Below are positions 27,404-36,274 of a DNA stretch of 64,000 nt, piece after piece. The notes beneath the pieces are model-generated. The model did not search any database and was not told where the DNA came from. It was given only the letters and a program-made list of their open reading frames with translations. The stretch spans positions 1-64,000 of the forward strand of contig JAHHHD010000008.1 in assembly GCA_019359505.1 (NCBI GenBank), in the 5' to 3' direction. The first letter of the stretch is position 1, and each line of letters begins with the position of its first letter. Both the position numbers and the translations under genes were made by a program. The DNA comes from Drouetiella hepatica Uher 2000/2452. GTDB taxonomy: Bacteria > Cyanobacteriota > Cyanobacteriia > Elainellales > Elainellaceae.

Positions 27404-27619
27404 ATGAAACCCTGGCTGAGAAGTGTTCTGATCGCAGCGATCGCCTTGACCCCTTTGAACGGCTTACTTGCCCTCACCTCATTTGCCGATATCTCTTCTG
27501 TCGAGCATGAAGCTCCGCAAAAAGCAAAGTCTTCGCTGACGGCATCGGCAAAGTTGGCCAACGATTTTGTATTCGATTTAAAAGTTCAAAATGGCATTTT
27601 GCCACCGCCCATCTTCTAA
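27404..27619 (+). CDS. Small exported protein, unknown function
   Basis: 71 residues. The N-terminal hydrophobic segment (WLRSVLIAAIALTPLNGLLALTSFA, about 4-28) is a signal peptide or anchor; the rest is a short polar segment (SSVEHEAPQKAKSSLTASAKLANDFVFDLKV in part). No known domain. It resembles the next small gene: both have an N-terminal hydrophobic helix, similar size and a shared end motif (ANDFVFDLKV here, ANDLTYEVKV there), so they may be paralogues. No clear ribosome site. Confidence 0.5.
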   Translation: MKPWLRSVLIAAIALTPLNGLLALTSFADISSVEHEAPQKAKSSLTASAKLANDFVFDLKVQNGILPPPIF

Positions 27620-27903
27620 CTAAACCCGCTCAGTTAGCCCGGTTTAGAAATAAGAATTCAACCACACCGAATTTTGTAGGATGCATTCAGCACTAGCCGC
27701 AACGCATCGCTAACGGCATCCTACGCAGAATTTCACGTTAACAAATCCACGATTCTTAGTCGTCTCCCACAATCAATTTCTGATAATATTTAGCAATCAG
27801 GAGTAATTAGCAATTTGAAATTCAGGTTCTCTGAGAGCTATTGATAGTCTTGGGGCGAACTTGGGAAAAATCTCCTGATAGCCAGTCAGTTGGGAGAGGC
27901 GCA

Positions 27904-28149
27904 ATGGGGGCTTGGTTTAGCAGCAATCTAATCTTGACGGCAATTGTGGCTCCAATGGTAAGCGTTCTAGCTGTAAATTCGATGTACGAAATTACAACCT
28001 GGAATCGTATCGTTCAGAAGCTGGCGCAGCCTTCCTTTAGGACTTGCCAAGAATTCGCTAACGACCTGACTTACGAAGTTAAAGTGCGATCGCAAGAAGC
28101 AGCGATTGCCCAAAAGCTAGCCGAAGCCGAAGCCGCTAATCTGCCTTGA
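27904..28149 (+). CDS. Small membrane-anchored protein, unknown function
   Basis: 81 residues from the ATG at 27904 (an in-frame TTG at 27841 is possible). One hydrophobic helix (LILTAIVAPMVSVLAVNSMY, about 7-27) is followed by a charged helical tail rich in Ala, Glu and Lys (RSQEAAIAQKLAEAEAANLP). The motif FANDLTYEVKV parallels the preceding small gene. Its last 14 bases overlap the end of the convergent nnr gene. Confidence 0.5.
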   Translation: MGAWFSSNLILTAIVAPMVSVLAVNSMYEITTWNRIVQKLAQPSFRTCQEFANDLTYEVKVRSQEAAIAQKLAEAEAANLP

Positions 28150-29797
28150 GTGTTTGGGTTAAATTTTGGGTTAAATTCTGAACCTGCATCATTTTTTGAA
28201 GGGCTGGAATCAGAAACTGGCTAAGGGTGGTTGCGTCAACGCCTAACTCTGTGCGAGTTTGGGCTGCCAATATCCCTGCCTGAGAATGCCACCAGGTCGC
28301 GCTTTGTATGGCTGAGACGATCGCCCGATCGCTCCAAACACCCTCCTGCAAAGCGCTATTTCGCACAATCTGTGCCAACAGTCCGCCCATCAGACCCGTT
28401 AGCACATCGCCACTGCCGCCCCGTGCCAGAGCCGATGTGCTGTCTGGATTAAGCCATACAGAGCCTTGAGGAGTCGCGATCGCCGTTCTTGCCCCCTTTA
28501 GCAAAACGATTGCTCCGCTTTGCTGAGCCGCTTTTTGAACCGTTTGAAGGCGATCGTCCGTCAATGCCGATGACAGCTCCACCAAATGGGGAAACAGCCG
28601 CTTAAACTCTCCCGCGTGGGGCGTCAGTACGGTAGGAGCCGATCGCGAGTGCAAAGATTCCATAGCACTGGCGAGAATATTTAAGCCATCAGCATCCAAA
28701 ATTAGCGGACAGGCGCTGTTTAGAACCTGCTGCACCAAGGTTTTTGCCTCGATCGTCAGCCCTGACCCACAGGCGATCGCATCGTATTTTTCCAGATCTA
28801 CTGCATCGGGCAGATGGGCGATCGCGCCACTCTCGGTTTCAGGACAGCCAATCGCCAAGGCATCGGGCAAATGACTGACCAGCAAAGACTGGCAGGATTG
28901 GGGAACGGCGATCGACAGCATTCCCACACCGCTCGATCGAGCTGCTGACCCAGCGAGAAGTGCGGCTCCCATGTAGCGCCGCGATCCGCATACCAACAGC
29001 AAATGCCCCTGCTGATATTTGTGGGTTGAGGCAGGTCGAGGCAGCGGCAGAGCGGCGATCGCGCTGGCAGCTGTCATTCGCTGCATCAGCGGATCTGCAC
29101 CCAGAATCGCATGGATATTGGCTAACGGGATGCCAAAATCAATCAGCTCCGCTTTGCCCGTATACTCCAAAGCCTGATCCTGGAGAAAAGCTAGTTTCCA
29201 TAGCCCCAGGCAAAAAGTGTGGGTGGCTCGAATGGCTGTGCCTAAAGCGGCTCCAGTGTCGGTGTGCAAACCCGAAGGCAGATCGATGCTAACCGTTTGC
29301 TTTTGCCATCGGTTGATCTCCTGTACTGCCAGGGCAAAAGCGCCTTCTAGCGATCGCGTCAATCCAAAGCCAAACAGTCCATCGATCATCAAATTGCAGG
29401 TTTTCAGCGGTTCAACGGAGTCAAACTTGGCAATTCCCAGGCTGTCGGCATAGCGAGAATGGGCGGCAGTCAGGTCTTTCAAGTTCGTCAAGGGCTGATA
29501 GCGCAGCACCTCATAACCGCTCAAATACAGTTCACGCGCCATCACGAGAGCATCGCCGCCGTTGTGTCCTGATCCGACTAGGATGCCAACGCGATCGCCT
29601 TCCTTTAAGAGATTTTGTTTTAGTAGACGCTGCACTAAAAGTTTGCCGACTTTTTCCATCAGAGCCGCTACAGGCATTCCTGCCGCAAAGATTCGCGCTT
29701 CAATTTGGCGCATCTGCTCAGCAGTGACGGCAAATCGCTGGATTTGCTCTATTCGGGTCAAGGGTGGAGCTAATCGACTGTCATTCATTTCAGTCAT
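28136..29797 (-). CDS. nnr: Bifunctional NAD(P)H-hydrate epimerase / ADP-dependent NAD(P)H-hydrate dehydratase
   Basis: About 553 residues; repairs hydrated (damaged) NADH and NADPH. The N-terminal YjeF_N epimerase domain (about 10-220) shows VGSGHNGGDALVMARELYLSGYEV and the IDLPSGL motif. The C-terminal ribokinase-like dehydratase domain (about 240-540) shows GSRRYMGAALLAG and the catalytic Asp in LARGGSGDVLTGLMGGLLAQ. Both halves are complete. The frame opens upstream to 29851, which would overlap the neighbouring gene; the ATG at 29797 (MTEMNDSRL) avoids that, and a second ATG follows three codons later. Same strand as the gene upstream (29839), probably one transcript. Confidence 0.93.
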   Translation of the reverse strand: MTEMNDSRLAPPLTRIEQIQRFAVTAEQMRQIEARIFAAGMPVAALMEKVGKLLVQRLLKQNLLKEGDRVGILVGSGHNGGDALVMARELYLSGYEVLRYQPLTNLKDLTAAHSRYADSLGIAKFDSVEPLKTCNLMIDGLFGFGLTRSLEGAFALAVQEINRWQKQTVSIDLPSGLHTDTGAALGTAIRATHTFCLGLWKLAFLQDQALEYTGKAELIDFGIPLANIHAILGADPLMQRMTAASAIAALPLPRPASTHKYQQGHLLLVCGSRRYMGAALLAGSAARSSGVGMLSIAVPQSCQSLLVSHLPDALAIGCPETESGAIAHLPDAVDLEKYDAIACGSGLTIEAKTLVQQVLNSACPLILDADGLNILASAMESLHSRSAPTVLTPHAGEFKRLFPHLVELSSALTDDRLQTVQKAAQQSGAIVLLKGARTAIATPQGSVWLNPDSTSALARGGSGDVLTGLMGGLLAQIVRNSALQEGVWSDRAIVSAIQSATWWHSQAGILAAQTRTELGVDATTLSQFLIPALQKMMQVQNLTQNLTQTLKAD

Positions 29798-29838
29798 TTG
29801 TGGATAAAAATTCGGGCGTTGCTGAACGCAGGTCTGGC

Positions 29839-30552
29839 TTAAAGCATCCACTCTAGCGACACACCCACGCGGCGATCTTTGCTACGAGGGGCGTTTTGCT
29901 GTTGCAAGTCGGTAGAAAGTCGCAGGCGATGGGTTAGCGCATAGCCAAAAGAAAGGGTGGTGATGCCAACTTCATCGGCAGTGCCAGGAGCGACAAAGCT
30001 CTGGCTAAGAGAAGCATCGGCTGCGCCCGTGCGAGAGGGAGAGAGCATGAGACGCGCACCTAAACTCACGCCATCTACAGAATCGCGATCGCTCTCCACA
30101 TGACGATATCCGACCGTAGGAGCCACATTTACATAGCTGCCCAATGGCAAAACATAGTAGCGGGCTTCAGCACCATAGGTTTGCCGATCGCGAACAATTT
30201 GGTAGTCGGCGCTAGCCGTAATGCCCGATCGCCCCACGAATACATCTTCGATGCCGACATTCACGCCAGAGTCGCCGCTAGAGGGAAAATGGGTGTAGCC
30301 TAATCGCACTCGCGTCCGAAAAGCCGGATCATGGCGAATGTCTGACTGCACATCTGGAACTTCTTGCAGCCAGCGTTGTAAGACAGGGCTGTTTTCAATA
30401 GTTGCCGGGTCGAGATTAAGCTGTTCGGCAGCAGTTGCAGGGGGAGTGGGAGATGGGGGAATAGGGGGTTGAAGAGACTGGGCGATCGCTCCTCTAGCGG
30501 CGACAACCATCAATCCCAACGTCATTCCCAGTAACCTAAGCGCTTGCCTCAT
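29839..30552 (-). CDS. Exported outer-membrane-like beta-barrel protein, unknown function
   Basis: 237 residues. A signal peptide (MRQALRLLGMTLGLMVVAARGAIAQ) is followed by a Pro-rich linker (PPIPPSPTPPATAAEQ) and then about ten alternating strands with aromatic girdles (FRTRVRLGYTHF, VNVGIEDVFVG, TYGAEARYYVLP, VNVAPTVGYRHVE, VGITTLSFGYALTHRL, RVGVSLEWML). The pattern and hydrophobic C-terminus suggest a small barrel in the outer membrane; no named family is recognised. It lies upstream of nnr on the same strand. Confidence 0.65.
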   Translation of the reverse strand: MRQALRLLGMTLGLMVVAARGAIAQSLQPPIPPSPTPPATAAEQLNLDPATIENSPVLQRWLQEVPDVQSDIRHDPAFRTRVRLGYTHFPSSGDSGVNVGIEDVFVGRSGITASADYQIVRDRQTYGAEARYYVLPLGSYVNVAPTVGYRHVESDRDSVDGVSLGARLMLSPSRTGAADASLSQSFVAPGTADEVGITTLSFGYALTHRLRLSTDLQQQNAPRSKDRRVGVSLEWML

Positions 30553-30572
30553 AAGCCCACACTAAATAATAT

Positions 30573-30678
30573 CCTTCAGCAGGTGATGTTCTAGACATGT
30601 TGTTGATTTTTTTGAAAGGGGCGCTCCGCGCCCCTTTCAAAAAATCAACAACACATTTGAAACACTACCCTTCAGCAG
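30573..30678. repeat. Palindromic element P5 flanked by 10-base direct repeats
   Basis: CCTTCAGCAG occurs at 30573-30582 and 30669-30678. Between them is a long palindrome (30598-30624 with 30628-30653; loop TCC; one extra T on the left arm) of the T6-GAAAG type. Its borders (GATGTTCTAGAC on the left, TTGAAACACTAC on the right) recur around palindrome P12 near 57.4 kb, so the two are copies of one element with different central stems. Confidence 0.8.
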
Positions 30679-30857
30679 CATAACCTTTCGGTAGCCTTCT
30701 CACGGGTGAATTTTTAAGGCGAAATTCGTTGGCGAAATTCGTTGGTGAATATGTGACATGCCCCCGGTTGCCGGATATAGTTGAACATAACTGGAGTTCG
30801 GTTCAAGCTTTTGTAAACCGTATTTCCTCTAGATATTGTTCTTGAACGTCAGTCAGT

Positions 30858-31916
30858 ATGTCTATCACAAACCAGGTTTTTCCCGTTATTTGGTACGACG
30901 ATCATGTGCGACTGATTGACCAAAATCATTTGCCTACCAGCTTTGAGGTAGTAGAAATTAGCCGTAGCGATGACATGGCGATCGCCATCAAAACCATGAT
31001 TGTGCGAGGCGCTCCCGCGATCGGTGTTGCTGCGGCATACGGCATGTATCTGGGGGCAAGAGAAATTGAGACAGGCGATCGAGAGCAGTTTTTGACCCAG
31101 CTAGAGGCAGTTGCCCAGAAGCTACGCGCCACCCGCCCGACTGCCGTGAACTTGTTTTGGGCGATCGAGCGCATGTTAAAGGTGGCGCGGCAAACCGTCG
31201 GCCCCGTCGATTACCTGAAACAGACTTTACTGAAGGCAGCTCAGACCATCAACGCAGACGACATCGAAACCTGTCAGGCGATCGGCGATCACGGGCTGAG
31301 CGTCATGCCTCAGAACCCTGGGCAATTGCGGCTGCTGACCCACTGCAATGCGGGGGCTTTGGCGACGGCGGGCTATGGCACGGCTCTGGGCGTAGTGCGA
31401 TCGGCATGGCGAGAAGGTCGGCTGGAGCGACTGTATGCCGATGAAACGCGTCCACGTTTGCAGGGGGCAAGACTGACGGCTTGGGAATGCGTGCAGGAAG
31501 GCATCCCGGTGACGCTGATTTCTGACAATATGTCTGCTCACTGCATGAAGCAAGGCATGATTGACGCAGTAGTGGTGGGAGCTGATCGGATTGCGGCAAA
31601 CGGCGATGCGGCAAATAAAATCGGCACCTACGCCCTGGCGATAATTTCCAAGGCGCACAATGTTCCCTTTTACGTGGCGGCTCCGCTGACTACGATCGAC
31701 TTTGAGCTAAAGGACGGTAGCCTGATCCCGATCGAAGAACGTGATCCGATCGAGCTGTATCAAGTTGGCAATACCCGGATTTGTCCCGTTGGCGCAGAGT
31801 TCTACAATCCCTCGTTTGATGTCACCCCCGCAGCGCTGATCACGGGCATCATCACTGAGCATGGCGTTGTTAAACCAGATGATTTAATCAAGTTCCGTGA
31901 AAAGCAGGTTATCTAG
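30858..31916 (+). CDS. mtnA: Methylthioribose-1-phosphate isomerase
   Basis: 352 residues; isomerises 5-methylthioribose-1-phosphate to the ribulose form in the methionine salvage pathway. Family motifs are [13 protein letters not shown] (about 52-64), the catalytic Cys in [19 protein letters not shown] (about 158-176) and the catalytic Asp in [19 protein letters not shown] (about 238-256). The length is normal. No other salvage gene is adjacent. The start ATG follows 305 bases of intergenic DNA that contain palindrome P5. Confidence 0.95.
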   Translation: MSITNQVFPVIWYDDHVRLIDQNHLPTSFEVVEISRSDDMAIAIKTMIVRGAPAIGVAAAYGMYLGAREIETGDREQFLTQLEAVAQKLRATRPTAVNLFWAIERMLKVARQTVGPVDYLKQTLLKAAQTINADDIETCQAIGDHGLSVMPQNPGQLRLLTHCNAGALATAGYGTALGVVRSAWREGRLERLYADETRPRLQGARLTAWECVQEGIPVTLISDNMSAHCMKQGMIDAVVVGADRIAANGDAANKIGTYALAIISKAHNVPFYVAAPLTTIDFELKDGSLIPIEERDPIELYQVGNTRICPVGAEFYNPSFDVTPAALITGIITEHGVVKPDDLIKFREKQVI

Positions 31917-31981
31917 GTTGATAGCCTCACAATCGAAGAGATCGCTCATCGATCGCCACTCATCGATCGCCTAGGTGCAGG

Positions 31982-32965
31982 TTACTCAGGTGCCGTCACC
32001 CCAACGGTGCCAATTGCCTTATCAATCTGTTGCAGTAAATCTGGGTCAAGCCGAGGAATGAGATCGATCGCCTTCATGTTCTCCGTCACCTGAGCAGTGC
32101 GGCTAGCTCCTGTAATTACGGTGCTGACATGGGGGTTGCTGGCACACCAAGCGATCGCCAATTGGGAGAGCGTACAGCCTAACTCCTGGCTAATGGGTCG
32201 TAGGCGCTCGGTAGCGGCAATCCAGTCCGAATTGGTCACGGTTTCTTGCAGCCATTCATAGCCTGCTAAGGTGGAGCGGCTTCCGGCAGGCACACCGTTG
32301 GCATATTTACCGGTCAGGACACCCGAAGCCAGCGGACTCCAGGTGGTCAAGCCCAAGCCCAAATCTTCGTAGAGTCGAGTATACTCCTGCTCCACGCGCT
32401 GACGATGAAACAGGTTGTACTGAGGCTGCTCCATCACTGGCTTATGCAGATGATGGCGATCGGCAATCTGCCAAGCGCTAACAATCTCTGCTGCCGACCA
32501 TTCAGACGTGCCCCAATACAGGGCTTTACCCTGCTGGATCATGTCATGCATTGCCCACACCGTTTCCTCGATCGGCGTATGGGGATCAGGACGATGGCAA
32601 AACACCAAATCTACGTAATCAAGCTGCAAGCGCTGAAGCGAGCCTTGAATAGCATGGTGCAGATACTTGCGGTTGAGCGTATTTTTGCGGTTAGGACCGT
32701 CGGCAATGCCCCAATAGAATTTGGTGGAAATAATATAAGATTCTCTCTCCCAGCCGAGGTGTTTTAAAGCCTCTCCCATCAAGATCTCAGACTTCCCCCC
32801 GGCATACACTTCTGCGTTGTCAAAAAAGTTCACGCCTGCATCTCTTGCCGCCGATAGGGTTTCGATCGCTGCATCCCCATCTACCTGATTACCATACGTC
32901 ACCCAAGAACCAATGGACAGTTCACTCACCTGTAATCCAGAGCGTCCTAATCGTCGGTATTTCAT
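31982..32965 (-). CDS. Aldo/keto reductase, Kv-beta / L-glyceraldehyde-3-phosphate reductase-like
   Basis: 327 residues, TIM-barrel NADPH-dependent carbonyl reductase. The catalytic tetrad is visible: Asp and Tyr in FFDNAEVY, Lys in ISTKFYWG, His in VFCHRPDP. The N-terminus [21 protein letters not shown] and the [12 protein letters not shown] block match the potassium-channel beta-subunit type (AKR6/14). The physiological substrate is unknown; carbonyl detoxification is likely. Convergent with mtnA, 65 bases apart. Confidence 0.9.
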   Translation of the reverse strand: MKYRRLGRSGLQVSELSIGSWVTYGNQVDGDAAIETLSAARDAGVNFFDNAEVYAGGKSEILMGEALKHLGWERESYIISTKFYWGIADGPNRKNTLNRKYLHHAIQGSLQRLQLDYVDLVFCHRPDPHTPIEETVWAMHDMIQQGKALYWGTSEWSAAEIVSAWQIADRHHLHKPVMEQPQYNLFHRQRVEQEYTRLYEDLGLGLTTWSPLASGVLTGKYANGVPAGSRSTLAGYEWLQETVTNSDWIAATERLRPISQELGCTLSQLAIAWCASNPHVSTVITGASRTAQVTENMKAIDLIPRLDPDLLQQIDKAIGTVGVTAPE

Positions 32966-33126
32966 CTTTAATTCCCCCTGAAAATTAAAAGGCGTAGATT
33001 CAGTGGCTTGATCGAAATAAGATCAAGCCCTGGTAGGCTCAATAGCAAGAGCAGCAGGTAATGTAGACATTACGATCGCGACTAGCCGCCGATCGGCTAC
33101 CATTTCGTCACTATAAACAATCCATC

Positions 33127-34329
33127 TCAGGGGCGAGGAGACTGGGAAGCCAGCAGGTCGCGCACAGGCTGCATGATCCAATTCAGCCCTACCTTAATTT
33201 GATGATCCAACGTGGGCATTCGGTAAAGGTACATTAGGCGGCGGGCAATGTGGGCAAAGGGGCCATCTAGCTTCACGCCCAATCCCGACAGGGTGGCATT
33301 ATCTTTGCCTAGGGTCATCATTTCACCGAACGCCTGATAGCGAAACGGCAGCAGCGGCTTGTCTGTAATTAATGCCCAGAGATTCCAACCCACATAGTCG
33401 GCCTGCTGAAAAGCTGCCTGAGCCGTTCCGGGCACTTTCTGCCCTTCAGCATCAATACATTCTGCCGAGTCGCCTAGGGCAAAGATTTCAGGGCGATCGG
33501 TTTGCAGGGTCGGAGTTAGCACAAGCTGATGGCGCGAGTTGTGCTTGAGCGGCAATGCCTGTACCACAGGAGCCACTTTTGTCCCCACCGTCCACAGCAC
33601 CACATCAACAGGAATAGTATCAACTTGCTCTCGATATTCCAGGGCGATCGCTTCAGCCGTGATCGACTCTACCTTTGTTTCTAGATCGACAAATACTCCC
33701 AGCTTTTCCAGCGCCTCGCTAGCCGCCTTGCGATTAAACTCTGGCGAAGTTCTGAGAATCTGGTCTGCTGCTTCGACTAATCGAACGCGACCGCGATCGC
33801 CCAATCGCTCTGCTAACTTACAGGCAAGCTCTACGCCGCTATAGCCACCGCCGATGATGGCAATCCGAACTTTGTCGGCTGGCTCCAGTGACCGCAGTTT
33901 CTCCTCCAGTCGGTAGGCATCGGCGATTGTCCGAAAGGGAATGGCAAACTCGGCGGCACCGGGCACCAAATCGATCGGCGTTTCGCCTCCCATTGCCACC
34001 ACCAAATAGTCATAGGGCAGCACCGTTTCGGCATCTTTGATATGCACCTGCTTCACCTCAACATCCACGCTGGCGACTTCAGCCTGACAAAACTGGATGC
34101 CTGTGTTGGCAAGCAGTTCGGTGTAGGGCGGCGCAATTTCCCAGGTTTCCAGTTCGCCCGTGAGCAGCTCGTAGAGGAGAGGAGAAAAGAGAAAGCGATC
34201 GCGCTGATCCACCAAAACAATGTCAGGTTTCTCCAGCTTTGTCCAAGGGAGCTGGCTGAGGCGCAGGGCAGTGTAAAGCCCCCCGAAGCCTCCACCCAGA
34301 ATGCAAATACGGGTAGGTTGTTGGGTCAT
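33127..34329 (-). CDS. ndbB: Type II NAD(P)H dehydrogenase / demethylphylloquinone reductase (NdbB-NDC1 type)
   Basis: About 400 residues with two Rossmann dinucleotide motifs: FAD-binding ICILGGGFGGLYTALRLS (about 7-24) and NADH-binding IAIIGGGYSGVELACKLAERLG (about 150-171). FALGDSAE marks the C-terminal FAD contact. The opening RICILGGGFGG and the SPLLYELLTGELETWEIAPP block resemble cyanobacterial NdbB and plant NDC1, which reduce demethylphylloquinone in vitamin K1 synthesis; a general NDH-2 role is the alternative. The 28 extra upstream codons are not family-like; ATG 34329 (MTQQPTR) is chosen. It lies behind the Crp-type gene on the same strand. Confidence 0.8.
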   Translation of the reverse strand: MTQQPTRICILGGGFGGLYTALRLSQLPWTKLEKPDIVLVDQRDRFLFSPLLYELLTGELETWEIAPPYTELLANTGIQFCQAEVASVDVEVKQVHIKDAETVLPYDYLVVAMGGETPIDLVPGAAEFAIPFRTIADAYRLEEKLRSLEPADKVRIAIIGGGYSGVELACKLAERLGDRGRVRLVEAADQILRTSPEFNRKAASEALEKLGVFVDLETKVESITAEAIALEYREQVDTIPVDVVLWTVGTKVAPVVQALPLKHNSRHQLVLTPTLQTDRPEIFALGDSAECIDAEGQKVPGTAQAAFQQADYVGWNLWALITDKPLLPFRYQAFGEMMTLGKDNATLSGLGVKLDGPFAHIARRLMYLYRMPTLDHQIKVGLNWIMQPVRDLLASQSPRP

Positions 34330-34443
34330 GGTTGGAGACGGAAGCGTGAGGATAACTGCCTTCAGGATAGCAATGAATCCTCTCTGGCAGGTTTGACCCA
34401 GGAGAAACCCCAAGAGAAAACCCAGGGAAAATCACGCTTTGGG

Positions 34444-35142
34444 TTAGACCAACATCCGCTCCAGAGCATCCACGTCAGGAATGCACAGAATATCGCGATC
34501 GCGCTGAATCAATCCTTTCTTCTCTAGCTTGCTCAGGACACGAGTCACCGTTTCCCGCGCCAATCCGCTGAGGCTGCTGAGTTCACGATGGGGCAAGTTA
34601 GGAATCTCGATGCCCTGATCGCCAGGTTTTCCCTGTCCTTCGGCGAGAAACAGCAGGATATCGGCAACGCGTGAAACGCTGTCGGATTCCCGTAAGCGCA
34701 GCCGCCGATTGACCTGACGTAAGCGACGCGCCATAAGCTGCGCCAGCCGAATACCTGCCGTGGGTTCGGTGTTCAAAAGCTGAACAAAGTCATTGGAGGG
34801 CATATTGCCGATGACAGTCGGCACCAGGGTCAGCACATCGGTAGAGCGAGGCACCTCGTCGAGGGGAGCCATTTCGCCGAAAAGTTCTCCTTTCCCCAGC
34901 ACATTCAGCGTGATTTCTTTGCCGTCTAAATTGTAGGTGCGGATTTTGACCCACCCTTCCAGGATGAAATAGACTGAGCTACCCCAGTCATTCTCCAGCA
35001 AAATCACCTGATTTTGAGGATGGTTGCGAACTACAACATGGGCGATCGCTTTTTCAATAATTTCTTCCGGAAGCTCGTTGAAGAAAGGGGCTGAGCGAAT
35101 AAGTGAATTGTCTCGCGGTTCGCGGGGGTTGTACCGATCCAT
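34444..35142 (-). CDS. Crp/Fnr family transcription regulator
   Basis: 232 residues. A cyclic-nucleotide-binding-like beta barrel (about 20-135; ILLENDWGSSVYFILEGWVKI and GELFGEMAPLDEVPRS) is joined by a dimer helix (about 140-160) to a winged helix-turn-helix (about 185-225; ELSSLSGLARETVTRVLSKLEKKGLI). The cAMP-contact pattern (GE then RS) is roughly kept (FGEMAPLDEVPRS), so an effector nucleotide is possible but not certain. No Cys cluster for an iron-sulfur centre is seen. Transcribed toward ndbB with a 114-base gap. Confidence 0.88.
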   Translation of the reverse strand: MDRYNPREPRDNSLIRSAPFFNELPEEIIEKAIAHVVVRNHPQNQVILLENDWGSSVYFILEGWVKIRTYNLDGKEITLNVLGKGELFGEMAPLDEVPRSTDVLTLVPTVIGNMPSNDFVQLLNTEPTAGIRLAQLMARRLRQVNRRLRLRESDSVSRVADILLFLAEGQGKPGDQGIEIPNLPHRELSSLSGLARETVTRVLSKLEKKGLIQRDRDILCIPDVDALERMLV

Positions 35143-35318
35143 GGAGTCAGGCTACTCCGACTGTAAGGCGAATAGGATGTAGCTTAATAATAATGCGGTT
35201 AAATAATAACGATAATGAGTCAAGTTTGGTTAGCAGTTGGGGAAGGCGACTGGCTCATCGCAATCATAGCTCACTGTCAATTCAGGTTAGCTAATTTGCT
35301 ACGGGGAATAGTATTCTT

Positions 35319-35362
35319 AGCCCAATTTAGCCTCAGCCCAATTTAGCCTCAGCCCAATTTAG
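35319..35362. repeat. 16-base tandem repeat at the 3' end of the phosphatase gene
   Basis: AGCCCAATTTAGCCTC repeated 2.75 times. The stop codon of the minus-strand phosphatase gene (35349-35351) lies in it, so copies of the stop and last codons are duplicated downstream. Confidence 0.85.
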
Positions 35363-36263
35363 ATTGAGCAATTGCCTGCTGTAGTGGCGATCGCAGGGCT
35401 TCCACATAATCTGCCCAGCCAATGACGATCGTTTGGTCATGTGCCAAAGTTTGCGGATCAACGGCATCAGCAGTGAATTTCAGCGGATTGCCCTCTAGAT
35501 CGCAGCAAACTAGACCTGCGGCTTCTGCCAGCGCTAGAGGCCCGACCGTGTCCCACAGCTTGACCCGACCATTGAGATAAACATATAGCCCTGCCTGACC
35601 GCAAATCACCCGCATCACCTTTAGCCCAAAGCTACCGATACAGTCAAATTGGACACCTGGAATAAACTGAGTGATGGCTTGTCCATAGCGGCGTTGGTCT
35701 TTGTAGCCCATGAGAATCGGGCAAAAGTGGTCGGAAGGCGGCTGAGGAGACTGAGGAATCAACGGTATGGACTCGGCATCGCCCAATTGCTGAAATAGCC
35801 CCCAGTCGCTGCCGCCAAAGTAGAGCTGGTCAAACTCAGGGGCATAGACCCATCCGGCGATCGGCTGACCTGCCTCTAGTAATCCTACCATCACTGAGTA
35901 GTGGGGTTTGCCCTGGATAAAGTCATCCGTGCCATCGATCGGGTCAATGAGCCAGAGGCGGCGATCGGCTTGCTCTTTGCTTTGTTCTAAGCTAATCTGC
36001 CCTGAGCCAATCTGCCCTGAGCCAATTTGCCCTAAGACCTGCCAAGACTGAGAATTTTCTTCAGTAATAATGCCGTCTTGAGGAAAAAGCTGAGAAAACC
36101 CGGCGGTTAATCTTGCATCCAGAGCGCGATCGACATCGGTGACATAATCATCGCGCCCTTTTTCGTAGACTTGAAACTTTTCTGCTGCCATCTGTTGCGC
36201 TTGCCGTCCGCAATCCCGGATCAGCCGCTGAATAGATTGACGCTGGTCGGCAGAGAGATGCAT
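35349..36263 (-). CDS. Inositol monophosphatase-family phosphatase, CysQ-like (3'(2'),5'-bisphosphate nucleotidase)
   Basis: 304 residues of the Mg-dependent lithium-sensitive phosphatase fold. Metal ligands are visible in IITEENS (Glu), DPIDGTDDFIQGKPHYSV (two Asp) and KLWDTVGPLALAEAAG (Asp). This pattern is shared by inositol monophosphatase, fructose-bisphosphatase and CysQ; the GTDDF-type motif favours the PAP-phosphatase/CysQ branch. An insert of repeated IGSGQ (about 76-86), encoded by a ~15-base tandem repeat near 36001-36035, is unusual. Its start lies 11 bases after the amidase stop, so the two are co-transcribed. Confidence 0.82.
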   Translation of the reverse strand: MHLSADQRQSIQRLIRDCGRQAQQMAAEKFQVYEKGRDDYVTDVDRALDARLTAGFSQLFPQDGIITEENSQSWQVLGQIGSGQIGSGQISLEQSKEQADRRLWLIDPIDGTDDFIQGKPHYSVMVGLLEAGQPIAGWVYAPEFDQLYFGGSDWGLFQQLGDAESIPLIPQSPQPPSDHFCPILMGYKDQRRYGQAITQFIPGVQFDCIGSFGLKVMRVICGQAGLYVYLNGRVKLWDTVGPLALAEAAGLVCCDLEGNPLKFTADAVDPQTLAHDQTIVIGWADYVEALRSPLQQAIAQSKLG

Positions 36264-36274
36264 GGGAATACCCG

